DNA of 64,000 nt, taken from assembly GCA_947683425.1 (NCBI GenBank), contig CANTUQ010000055.1, positions 9,833,501 through 9,897,500 on the forward strand, read 5' to 3'. Positions 43,455 to 54,718 of the stretch are shown one piece after another (position 1 is the first letter of the stretch; the number at the start of each line of letters is the position of its first letter). The position numbers and the translations under genes were made by a program. The notes below the pieces were generated by a model, which did not search any database, was not told where the DNA came from, and saw nothing but the letters and a program-made list of their open reading frames with translations. Source of the stretch: Excoecaria cochinchinensis. Its lineage: Eukaryota; Streptophyta; Magnoliopsida; Malpighiales; Euphorbiaceae.

Positions 43455-44589
43455 TAATGCGGAACCCCAGCCTATATGCAAACTAGAACTCCAACATACC
43501 ATGAATATTGATCATAAACAAGTGAATAAATCCCCAATCTAATGAACCCCCAAACAAGATTGAATGGAAATGCTTATAATAGATTGATTTAGAAAGTAAG
43601 AAGAATAAGAATCAAGCATACATTAATCATGCAAATTGCCTAAGTCTAATTCTTCATACAATAGCAAGAATCAATAGAAATTAACTCTCACAAATTCAGT
43701 CAATGAAAATTCATTAATCATAAGATATGCAAAATGTAAAGTACAAATGAAGAAGTTCATCCCTTTATATAGGCTAGGCAGCCACCCCTCCCTAGAGGAG
43801 TTATAATCAAACACTAACTCTAAGAGATAATTAATAAAATAAATAACAAAGATAATTCCTAACCTTTATCTACATGTATTTGGCCATAATATGGACTAAG
43901 TACATGAATAAATAAAGATAAATACAATCTGAAAATAATCCTAAAAGCTAGTGATTATCCTAAGGAAAATGAATGTAGACTCAATTTTGGCTATAAGTGG
44001 AATTTGGCTAACTCACTCAAGATAAATTCATCCTATTGTTTCTCCATCAAACTCTATTCAATAATATCCCAAAATAATAAGTATTTATCAAGGAAAACCC
44101 ATTCCTAAAATTTAGGACCCCAAGTTCACCAATGTAGGCATAAAGCTAAATTTGACTCAAACCCATCCAAATTCAGCTCTCCCCTTTAAAATCCGGCCCC
44201 CTCATGTTTTCTAAGCCTCAATTAGTTATTTAGGCCCAACTCTTTAGAAGAGATAAGCCCAACTTTAGCCTACCCACTTAAACTACACAAAATACTCAAA
44301 TAAGGCAAAAAATAAAACAAACCTAATTAAATAAGCCAAAATATTTTCTAAGGTACTAGGCTGCCCAAATACATTTAATTATATGTCATTACAAGAATAG
44401 AAGCTAAACAAAATAGCTTGAAGGCCCAATACACCATTTGGCCTCAACTTATCTTCATAGCCCAATTTAGCTTCTTTCCCCTCTTGAACTTGCATCTTCT
44501 CTATATAAGGTCTCATAAATACTTTTAGGACTTCTTTAAGTTTCTTTGACCTTGATTTTATGCCATTATGCTTGGCTGTGCTCATATCA
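43455..44589 (-). repeat. NX 5' LTR
   Basis: 1135 bp, nearly identical to the left copy with scattered changes, including TG to TA at the first dinucleotide on the plus strand. TATA at 43764-43771. Followed by TAACA. Confidence 0.9.
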
Positions 44590-44594
44590 TAACA

Positions 44595-45068
44595 TGTCAT
44601 CGCTAAATAATTGTATGTGAATGTTTGTATTAGTATTGTTTTGTTTACATCCCCACTAAGCGTTATCCCTTAGCACGGGTGTTTGTTCCCGTGTAGGTTA
44701 AAGCTTGGAATTCGTATTTTGAAGACGGTTTTATGCAGGGCACTATAGGAGTTTGAAGTTGTCTATCTAGGTTGATAATTTTGTAATGTTAATGCTTATT
44801 TCGAGCTCCAATTTATTTTTAAGATAAACATAAATGTATATGTAGTTTTTTTATTGTAATATGTAACTATAATGAACTAGTGCAATTGAAAGACTTAGTG
44901 ATTATTAATGTATGATGATATGAATAGTGATCTAATAGTGGAAGTGAATAGAAATAATAATATTTATTTAGTGATAATAAGTAGATATTTGAGGTTAATT
45001 GGATTTAGTTTTAGCATGTTTGTCGCGTAGCGCTCCCTTGTCCTCCCAAGGGTTATTGGGGCGTTACA
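44595..45068 (+). repeat. SX LTR fragment, right part
   Basis: Contains CACTAAGCGTTATCCCTTAG (hairpin, 44656-44673) followed by CACGGG...CCCGTG and AGGTTAAAGC, then ends GGGGCGTTACA at 45068, all typical of the 3' half of chromovirus-type LTRs here. CGCTA follows. No internal region is attached, so it is a solo or truncated LTR. It hosts TK and NX. Confidence 0.7.
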
Positions 45069-45282
45069 CGCTAACCGCTATCGCTTAGCACGGATGTTCG
45101 TTTCCATATAGTTTTGTAGGTTCTGTACTGAGCGAGAGTCCCCATCTGCTGGCCACTCGGAGTTGTCTTTGAAGTGATTCTTTTGTGTGAGTTCTACTAT
45201 TCCTTTTGTATAGGACTTTTGTACTTCATTTTGTAAACGTTTTGTAAGGCATGTAATTCTGATATTTGATGATGTAGTGATT

Positions 45283-45335
<53 letters not shown>

Positions 45336-45359
45336 CCTGAATGCTTCCGCTTATGTTCT
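45069..45359 (+). repeat. TG3 5' LTR remnant, left part
   Basis: Starts inside the hairpin (CTAACCGCTATCGCTTAG, 45071-45088) and matches in layout the end part of the TG2 LTR (GCACGG, GGCCACT.GGAGT). It includes a TA-dinucleotide run at 45286-45329. Ends with GTTCT (45355-45359), the left duplication of OGL. It continues at 62162. Confidence 0.6.
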
Positions 45360-46622
45360 TGTGACGCGCCCGAACCTCGCTCGGCATCCTGGTGGCCCTC
45401 AGGAGTCTGCTTTTAGGACCCGAGACCGAATGGAGTTTCGTTAAAACTCGTGAAAGCTGATCGTTTTGCAATGGACAGGGATTCACCCCTGTTCCATTGT
45501 TGGCAATCAACTTACGAGAACGTCTATTGGGTATCATAAGGCAGGTATCACGGAGTCGCCACCCAATAAAACATTGAGAAATAAATTCTAACCTTATGAG
45601 GCCAAAACCAGAGAGAGTTCGAGACCTCGCTCTTATTCATACCTTTGGCTAACGTTATGTGAATGGATTTTTGGAGTCAATTATTTTATCTCTTTTCTCA
45701 CACGGTTCATGCAATAAATATAAAGTGCATTACAAGCATAAAAAGGCAATTAATAAAGCAATAAATAAAATATAATTACAATTATCCAAAAATAAATGCA
45801 AAATCCATAATAGCGTTAAAATAAAAATATATACATAAATCGGGCTAATCATTTAGACGGGAACATTGGTTCCCAACTACCTTTTTAAAAAAGTGTAAAG
45901 AGTTCTCAAACCAATTTTATGAAAATAAGATGAAGTGATCTTGTTTTGATGAAAACATAAACATTTCGTTTTTAGGATGAGAGCGAGGACATTGGTCTAA
46001 TTTTGTTAACAAATATTCAATTTAATAGAAAACATTTGTGTGGTGGTTTTTTTTAAGCGCGGTCAAAAATCTTTTATTATTACAGTCCTTAAGCAAATGA
46101 AGGAAAATAAAATAATAATTACATATTTCAGAACAATAAATAAATCCTAAACTACTTGTCCCAACTATGCTTTGCCTAACTCCACGGGCGAGCCACATGC
46201 TCCTCGCATTGCGGTCAAGACAGAAAATAACATTGGTTAATAATGAATTAAATTAAATTAAGTAATAAATGAATAAATAAATAATTGAATTAAATAAATT
46301 GAGAATTAGTTTGGTATAGTGAAAATAAAATAAATGAATGGAAAACATAAGTGACAATTAAAATGATCAATGACAAATAAAAATAATGATGCTAATAATA
46401 ATGATATCATAAAATAATAATGATAACAATAATAATAAAACAAATAATAACATCAATTATATCAACAATAACTAATAATAATATTATAACGAAATGAACA
46501 TAGAGTAAATAATACTAACAATAATAATGACATAAAATAACAATAATACTATCAATAATAATATTAATAATGATAATAACAATAATAGTCACAATAATAA
46601 TCTCAACAATAACATTAACACA

Positions 46623-46673
<51 letters not shown>

Positions 46674-47402
46674 TAATACAATAATGCTAATAATAAACAA
46701 ATAAAATAATACTAATAATAACAATAATAAAACAGAATATTACTAATAATAAATAAATAATAATAATAATAATAATATAAAAATAAATAAAAGAAGGGAC
46801 TTCACCGGATTTCCTCGCCGGAGCCACCGAGGGTCGTCGGTGGTTGACACCGCCGGTACCGGAGGACAGGTCGCGACGCTGGGAGTCCCGTGCCGCTGGC
46901 CACGCACTGGAAAGAGGTTCCACATCGCCGGAAATCACGCTAGAAGCTCGCGCTGCCACTCCCTCTGATCTCCTTGTTGGCGGCGAGTGGGGGAGGCCGG
47001 TGGCTACCGCCTGGATTGTCCGGGTCTGCCGGTTCCTCCGGTGGGGTGCGTACGGTGGTCCGGCGCTGTGGCTGGCCGGCGGTGCCCCTCTCTTTCTCCT
47101 TTTCCGGCGTTTTCGTTGGCCCTGCGTGTCTCTCTGTTTTGCTTTTCTTTCACTTCTTTTCTCTTTCTTTGTTTGGCTTTCACTTTCTCCCTTTTGGTTT
47201 GTTCACTGTTCTTTGTTTCGTCTTCATTTATTTTTGCTTTTCTTGGCTTTCTTTGCCCTCTCTTTATTTTCTATTTCTTTCTTTGGCTTCGGGCTCCTCT
47301 GTGCTTACTCCTCTTTTTTCTTTTTGTTCTTCATCAGCCCTTCCCCTCTTTGTCTTCATATCTTTCTTTTTATACTCCCTCATTAGGGTTTTCTCCATAA
47401 TC

Positions 47403-47437
<35 letters not shown>

Positions 47438-47789
47438 ATTTTTTTTTAATTTAATTCCTACTTAAATTATCACATATTTTAATTAATTAAATACTACATA
47501 TTTTTATTTTTTTAACTTTAATTAATTTACTTAAATTATCACACGTTTTACTTAATTAGACACTATATTTATTTTCTTTTTTTCAATTTTAATTATCCTA
47601 CAATACTAACTAATAAATTAACTAATTAATTTTTAATATTGCATGCATATATATATTTTTTGTATTTTTAAGTTTTTATTTATATATTTTTCTCGGAGAA
47701 ATTATATAGGAGCCTTGAGAGAGCTTGGAGAGCCATAATTGCCATTTCTTTGACAGATATTACCCTTGACTCAGTACCCGGTGTCTACA
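45360..47789 (-). repeat. OGL 3' LTR
   Basis: 2430 bp, plus-strand TGTGACGCGCCCG to CCGGTGTCTACA. It contains ATT/AAT trinucleotide runs (46380-46790), a GC-rich island with CCGGCG motifs (46795-47070), a T/C-rich tract (47080-47390) and a minus-strand TATAAAAAG near 47372. Frames in the GC island (for example 46844-47386) differ between the two LTR copies and are not considered genes. Confidence 0.9.
46380..46790. repeat. AAT-type trinucleotide repeats in OGL 3' LTR
   Basis: Long imperfect runs of AAT/ATA with interruptions (longest 46628-46672). The matching region of the 5' LTR (54020-54595) differs in length and interruption pattern. Confidence 0.9.
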
Positions 47790-47803
47790 GTTGCCCCCAA
47801 TTT
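47790..47803 (-). promoter_or_regulatory. OGL polypurine tract
   Basis: Minus strand AATTGGGGGCAAC directly before the 3' LTR. The same core is found in OG1 at 7831-7845. Confidence 0.75.
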
Positions 47804-47965
47804 TGGGGAAGCTAGTGCTTAGACGCCTAGGTGAGCCAAAATTTAGAGAATAATGGAAGCGGCACGTAAGCGGCACGTACCTGGGTCAATTGCTTTCCCA
47901 GAATGGATGGTGTTGTTGGAGCAGTTGTCGCCATATTATCGGCGTATTATCTTTTATTGATGTGG

Positions 47966-48378
47966 TAGTGCCGTGATCGTGCTAACCCTCCGTGGAGGGA
48001 TAGTGTCGTCATCGTGCTAACCGTTCTGAAGCGGTAGTGCCGAAGTCGTGCTAACCTCCTGTAGGATAGTAGTGCCGCCATCGTGCTAACCTTTGTAACG
48101 TGATAGTGTCGTGGTCGTGCTAACCTCCTATAGGATGGTAGTGCCGCCATTATTCTAACCGTTGTGAATTGGTAGTACCGTGGTCGTGCTAACCTCCTGT
48201 AGGATGGTAGTGCTGCCATCGTGCTAACCGCTGTGAATTGGTAGTGCCGTGGTCATGCTAACCTCCTGTAGGATAGTAGTGCCACCATCGTGCTAACCGT
48301 TGTGAATTGGTAGTGTCGTGGTCGTGCTAACGTCCTGTAGGTGGCAGTGTCGCCATCGTGCTAACCTTTGTAACGTGG
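47966..48378. repeat. 34/35-bp minisatellite in the OGL 3' UTR
   Basis: Twelve units with core TAGTGCCGCCATCGTGCTAACC. Two alternating tails (TCCTGTAGGATGG and GTTGTGAATTGG) give a 69-bp dimer. Placed as in OG1 but with unrelated sequence. Confidence 0.9.
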
Positions 48379-48409
48379 TACAGTCTGTGAGCCCTTTTGA
48401 TTACTTCTT

Positions 48410-48505
48410 GAGAGGTCTTTTGTTGATGCTTGCCCCCTGAGAGGTCTTGGGTTGATGCTTGCCCCCTGAGAGGTCTTGGGTTGATTTGCCCCCTGAGAGG
48501 ATTTG
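48410..48505. repeat. Three tandem units of about 31 bp
   Basis: CCCCCTGAGAGGTCTTGGGTTGATGCTTG-type repeats, the last shortened. They follow directly after the minisatellite. Confidence 0.85.
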
Positions 48506-48559
48506 AAGGTTTTCCTTTTCAGAGGACTTCAGGAACGTCGACCTGTGAAGTCACGGTTA

Positions 48560-51500
48560 AGACTGATGTGCACCATCCAGTAGGTGCTAGGCATTACACA
48601 TGTAGGGAATGCATATGAAAAGCTATGCATGTATGCATGTGTGAAATTTAGGCACATAATTATTCATACGAAATATCAAATATATACAAAAGATTATACC
48701 TGCAGGATGCTTAGAATGCTACATGAGACAACTGTAAGGTGTTGTGTATGTGAAGTGTGTACTGTGCGTACCGTGCATGGACTACGAAGATGAAATGTAT
48801 GAAGATGAAATGCATGTGAAGAATTATGCATATGCCACAGTCGCGCGCATGGCTGGTATACATGTAAAAGATTATGGAATGTGTGCGAAGAATCAAATTC
48901 TGTGAAATATTTGCAAATGATCTTGAATGAGAAATATATGCAAAGGGATTTATATATGCAAAATATATGCAAATGCTCATGCTAGAGTAAAGAGTCATTC
49001 ATCGGCATAGGTGTAAAGAATCATATGCCAAGATAGATGGAAAGTCATTATACACCTGAAGGCTATGTGAAGGATTGAGTGTGTGTGATGTGTGCATTGA
49101 TAACTATGCATATGAAATGAATGCAGAAAGACTCATATATATGTGTGTGCAAAATGCATGCGGAAGATGTGCATGTGATATACATGCAAAGGATATGCCC
49201 ACAAAATGCGTGAAAATAATTGGTTATAAAAATGAAGTTTAGAGAGCTATGTACGCAAAAGTATCTATGAAATATGCTCGCTAAAGATCTTATACCAGAA
49301 GACATGCACCAAGAATTATACATGTAAAACTATTTATAAGGATGTTTGCTACAGTTATGTGTAAAAATGGTTGCAAAAAGTATATGCACAAAAATATTGA
49401 TGGAGGTATATGCAAGGTATCACTTTTATGAGTGGCGATAAGAAGTGCCCCAAGATTGTAAAATGAGTGCAACCTATTAGGTACCTCAAACTCGAGTTTC
49501 TAACTGCCTTTGAATGCACTGAATGAACCACATTCTCAACTGATTCAATCTCAGCCAAAGAATTCAAGAGTCATTCCCAATGAAGTGCAAGAAGATAATA
49601 TGTAGACATCAAGGTTTACTAAACCAACATGTAAATACAAGGCATACCATGCAATCTCTGTGCGTATGTGCAAAAAGCCAACACAGAATTTTTCATCATT
49701 TGAAAGCAAATTATAAATGCAACGTTGGGGACGAGACTCAACTCGAATACATAAATGCACTTGTGGCTTCCCACATGAAGCTAAAGAAACACCATATGCC
49801 TCTTCCTACGTACCAAATCTTATTAAAAGGTCATCTCCGCTAATTAGATAAAGCTGAACCGAGAATCAAGAGGTCTTACTTCGATTGTAAATTTAGGCTT
49901 AGGTAGATGGTTACCAAGAAAGGATCAAGTTTCTAGAGAAAAACGGCCGCAACGTTCAATCGACGAATGAAATGACCATTTCCAGCCCGATTGCATATTG
50001 TCCAGGTATTTTTGAATTTGAATTTAGTAATACTTTAGCTCAACAAGCTCAGCATAAAAAATTAAATTAAAAAGATAACCACTGAAACTCATCAAGGGGT
50101 ATCATCCTGAGCCCTCCTTCTCTTTTTGTTCTTTTGTTTTTTTTTTCTTTTTTTTTGTTTTTTTTTTTTTATTTAGTTTTTTTTTTGCTCTTTTTTTTTT
50201 CTTTGCCCTTTTTTGTTTTTTGCAAGCTTGTCTCTAATTATACAAAGAGTTTATCAATTATCAGACCCCTTTTTTGAAGTGTAGCCCATCCTTATCAGGG
50301 CAATTTTTTGTAGCCTGAAAAATTATCAAAAATTGAAGCTCTTTTTTCGAAGTGTAAACTCATCTTCGACAGGGAAATTTTTGATATCTCAAGAGAATAT
50401 CGTAATGCACATCCATCCTTACTAGAGCGGCCATTCTTCTAAGGGAAAGCCAAAATAATTTTAGGCGAAGGGTAGTTTTAACATGTGTAACAATAAAATC
50501 GGTACGCATTTAGCATACCAAAATAAAGGCTCAATGGGCTCGCAAGCGATCGCAAAATAAGGGTAGGAAATAGTCATTTTGAGAGCTATACAAAAAAAAT
50601 GGTTGCCTAAATAATTTTCTAGATTCAGCATTATCCAAGGGTCACTTTGACGGGTAATCGGAAGGTTCTAGCGCTCTTAGTGAGTTTTCATCTAATCCCC
50701 TAATTGCAACTAGTTTTTTCAGTTTGTTTTCGAAATGGGCCAAAAGTGCTCTGAACTTAGAAATTACATGGTATGGTCAAATATTTCCACGTGATCCAGC
50801 TCTCAGAGATCAAACATATTTACCCTTTGCTTAAGTCAAAATGGAATGAAACGCAGATTTCTAGAGTTGAGATCAAAGCCATTCATAGTTGAGAACTACT
50901 TAGACAGAGTCAGACTTTGAATCGAAGATACCCTAATAAGGTGCAAACATGTCAGCATTTTAGGGTACAACTTAACACAAATTTTACTTTATCAAAATTT
51001 ATGTACACAACAATCACGTAGGCATATAAAGAATTGTTTGCAAAATACGTGCAAACTATGTGCTAAGAATTATGTATAGGGAAAGATGCATGCAATAGTG
51101 TCGTGCATATTAGTAATGTGTGTAAGGAACTATATGTGAAAAACATGTGTAAAAACCTATTGTATAGAAATGCATGTATGAAATATGTGTGAAGTGTGTA
51201 TGTGTGAAACACCTAAAAAGAATTATAAGTGAGTGTGAGTGTGTAAACACTGCATGACAAATGATGTGCATGCATAAACTTGCAGTATACATGTAAGCCG
51301 TATATAATGAAGGTATGAGTACAAAATATGGTACAACATGAAAATGAATATTCATGATACATGGTGCATGTGCACACGGTATGATTTTAGACTTGATAGG
51401 AATATGTATGGGATGTAAGATGAAGATGATCCGGCATGATAATGTGTACTTGAGTCGTGAGGTTTGTCCCGGCATGATAATCTGTACTTGAGTCGCGAGG

Positions 51501-52310
51501 CATGGCCAAACTCGCATAGATAAAAGTGCAAAATATATACAAATAATGCACATGCCATGGGACACAATATACGAATGATTGTGTACCGTGAGTGGTGTAT
51601 GTGTGCGACACAAGACATGTGATGAAAGTGATTGTAAGAAACGAATGGCATTTACAAGGTATGCGTATTTACGTGGCATCCACATGCGAGACATGCATTG
51701 GTATATATAATGACTAACATGTATGATGAAGAATTCATATGTGAATGGCATAAATCATATGTGATAATACATGTTCATGATATGGCATACAACGCGAAAG
51801 ATGCAAGGTGTTTGCCGTGCATGATATGTATAATGACTGATCTAATGATGCCTGCTAATACAGCGGTATGCGTATGCTCTGGCACACGATGTTTATGTAC
51901 ATATGAAATGTGAGCCTACTGATATGTACATAGCATGACACATGATTAATGTATATTCTTTTTATTTGATTTGAATATTTTTTTTTTATGGTGGTAGTAT
52001 GTCCGCACGTTCTATGTATGTTAATACACACATTCAGTGATGTATGTTGTATGTACAAATTATGGCGCATGATGGATGTCATGGATGTCATAAAGAATGT
52101 CAATATGTATGTGTTGCGACAAGTATTGTTATATACATGCATGACAAATACATATTATATTTATATTCACAAATTATGATACAAGCAATCTTATATACAA
52201 AGTGCAAAAGTTCTATTATTGTACATGAGACAAAATGCATATGCTTTATTTACTATTGTTGTTCATGAAAAATGCGAGAACATGAATACACACATACAAG
52301 AAAAAAAACT
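48560..52310 (-). other. Gene-free OGL interior with degenerate ATGCA-rich repeats
   Basis: From 48585 to 49470 and from 50990 to 52290 the sequence is a loose succession of ATGTATGCAAA, ATATGCATGTG and GTGAAAAATATGC-like words. Short minus-strand frames there (HTH-, YIYFAYI-rich) are by-products. Between lie AT-rich sequence and a T-rich tract (50108-50220). No gag, protease, RT or integrase motif is visible on either strand. Confidence 0.65.
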
Positions 52311-52989
52311 CCTCCCAACCGTTTTTCTCACACATGAGGTTGTGCGGTCTTTTTCCTAGGTGGGCTTGACCCATGGATTAACAAGGAACCCAATGGGCGC
52401 ATACATTGAGCTGCGAAAAAAATAACAGCACAAACTCTCATTAATAAAAAGCGCATGCAGATGAATTTTTGGCCACCGTGTATTTAAACAATCCAAATAA
52501 ACTGAAATACGCCCCTTGAGGTATGAAAACCTTTGAGGAGCGAACATCTAAATTTATTTGGATTTATTCAATACACAATACCCCACTCCACAAGCAACGT
52601 ATTATGGCGCATGCCCCCTAGGGGAAGTAGCTATTTCCATTACTTGAGTTTAGGTCAAAGGTAGTGATATTTTAAGGTTACCCAAGCATGATCCCTGCCG
52701 ATAGGTCTAGCTCGTCATGAGCGTAGCGACCGATCAGGTCATCATTTGATATACCATTTATTGGTACGAAACTTGAGCTAGTGATTATCCTGAACACTTC
52801 CCTACAATGAGTGAAAGTAGGGTCGTATTTTAAGAATGCATCGGGGTATATAGGGGACCAACCTAGCATAATTCTAAGGCTCTAGCATGACGCAATGCAA
52901 TTTTAAAAAAAAAAAGATAAGATTTCTTGATCCTAAACCTATTTACATTAGATTAACAAAAAGTACTTTCGGAGAAAAATATCATTATA
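52311..52989 (-). other. OGL 5' leader
   Basis: The reverse complement shares ordered blocks with the OG2 leader (11830-12390): the CCCATTGGGTTCCTTGTTAA block, GGTCGCTACGCTCATGACGA, and TAGGGAAGTGTTCAGGATAA. No ORF is seen. Confidence 0.7.
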
Positions 52990-53007
52990 TCCCCAGTGGA
53001 GTCGCCA
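52990..53007 (-). other. OGL primer binding site (tRNA-Arg type)
   Basis: Minus-strand TGGCGACTCCACTGGGGA, one base from the 5' LTR; one base different from the OG2 site. Confidence 0.82.
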
Positions 53008-53008
53008 C

Positions 53009-54271
53009 TGTGACGCGTTCGAACCCCGCTCGGCATCCGGGTGGCCCTCGGGAGTCCGCTTTTAGGACCCGAGACCAGATGGAGGTTTGTTAAAACTCGT
53101 GAAAGTTGATCGTTTTGCAATGGACAGGGATTCACCCCTGTCCATTGTTGGCAATCAACTTACGAGAGCGTCTATTGGGTATCATAAGGCAGGTATCATG
53201 GAGTCGCCACCAAATAAAACATTGGGAAATAAATTCTAACCTTATGAGGCCAAAACCAGAGAGAGTTTGGGACCTCACTCTTATTCATACCTTTGGTTAA
53301 CGTTATGTGAATGGATTTTTGGAGTCAATTATTTTATCTCTCTTCTCACACGGTTCATGCAATAAATATAAAGCGCATTACAAGCATAAAAAAGGCAATT
53401 AATAAAGCAATAAATAAAATATAATTACGATTATCCAAAAATAAATGCAAAATCCATAATAGCGTTAAAATAAAAATACATACATAAATCGGGCTATTCA
53501 TTTAGACGGGAACATTGGTTCCCAACTACCTATTTAAAAAAGGGTAAAGAGTTCTCAAACCAATTTTATGAAAATAAGACGAAGCGATCTTGTTTTGATG
53601 AAAACATAAACATTTCATTTTTAGGATGAGAGCGAGGACATTGGTCCAGTTTTGTTAACAAATATTCAATTTAGTAGAAAACATTTGTGTGGTGGTTCTT
53701 TTTAAGCGCGGTCGAAAATCTTTTATTATTACAGTCCTTAAGCAAATGAAGGAAAATAAAATAATAATTACATATTTCAGAACAATAAATAAATCCTAAA
53801 CTACTTGTCCCGACTATGCTTTGCCTAACTCCACGGGCGAGCCACATGCTCCTCGCATTGCGGTCAAGACAGAAAATAACATTGGTTAATAATGAATTAA
53901 ATTCAATTAAGTAATAAATGAATAAATAAATAATTGAATTAAATAAATTGAGAATTAATTTGGTATAGTGAAAATAAAATAAATGAATGTAAAACATAAG
54001 TGACAATTATAATGATTAATGACAAATAAAAATAATAATGCTAATAATAATGATATCATAAAATAATAATGATAACAATAATAATAATATCAATTATATC
54101 AACTATAACTAATAATAATAATATAACGAAATGAACATAGAGGAAATAATACTAACAATAATAATGATATAAAATAACAATAATACTATCAATAATAATA
54201 TTAATACTGATAATAACAATAATAGTCACAATAATAATCTCAACAATAACATTAACACAACATTAATAATG

Positions 54272-54332
<61 letters not shown>

Positions 54333-54718
54333 CAGAATAATACTAATAATAAATAAAATAATAATAGTAATAATATAAAATTGACATAAAGCAAATAATA
54401 CCCACAATGACAAGTATAATAATAATAATAATAATAATCATAATAATCATAATAATCATAATAATAATATAATACAATAATCTTAATAATAAACAAATAA
54501 AAAAATACTAATAATAATAATAATAATAATAAAACAGAATATTACTAATAATAAATAAATAAAATAATAATAATAATAATAATAATAATATAAAAATAAA
54601 TAAGAGAAGGGACTTCACCGGATTTCCTCGCCGGAGCCACCGGGGGTCGCCGGTGGTTCACACCGTCGGTACCGGAGGACAGGTCGCGACGCTGGGAGTC
54701 CAGCGCCACCGGCCACGC
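53009..54718 (-). repeat. OGL 5' LTR, part next to the primer site
   Basis: Aligns with 45360-46910. Ends at CACGC (54714-54718), the left duplication of TG2. It includes the AAT repeats and the first part of the GC-rich island. Confidence 0.9.

Larger units (their letters stand above)
40761..44589 (-). mobile_element. NX: small non-autonomous LTR element, complete
   Basis: LTRs of equal length, 1135 bp each (40761-41895 and 43455-44589), internal region 1559 bp, duplication TAACA. The primer site beside the right LTR and the purine tract beside the left LTR place it on the minus strand. It encodes one ORF without protease or RT. The primer site, the terminal hairpin and KIRGRIFSKEGGDD in the ORF, a string familiar from the 3' end of gypsy pol genes, suggest a Ty3/gypsy origin. 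Confidence 0.88.

Noticed and set aside
46844..47386. Plus-strand frames of 137-180 codons in the GC-rich island of OGL LTR
   Set aside because: Low-complexity Phe/Leu/Ser-rich reading of a T/C-rich tract, several overlapping frames, antisense to the element, and not kept between the two LTR copies. Not a captured host exon as far as can be seen.
47947..48219. Repetitive 90-codon protein (YRRLARPRHY repeats) on the minus strand
   Set aside because: A by-product of the 34/35-bp minisatellite (69-bp dimer is a multiple of three). No start context or partner.
51110..51751. Minus-strand 213-codon ORF in OGL interior
   Set aside because: His/Tyr/Ile-rich reading of the degenerate ATGCA repeats, overlapping other frames of equal quality, with no domain resemblance. 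Treated as chance.
54263..54496. Tyr-rich 77-codon ORF
   Set aside because: Translation of the AAT trinucleotide repeat in the OGL LTR.
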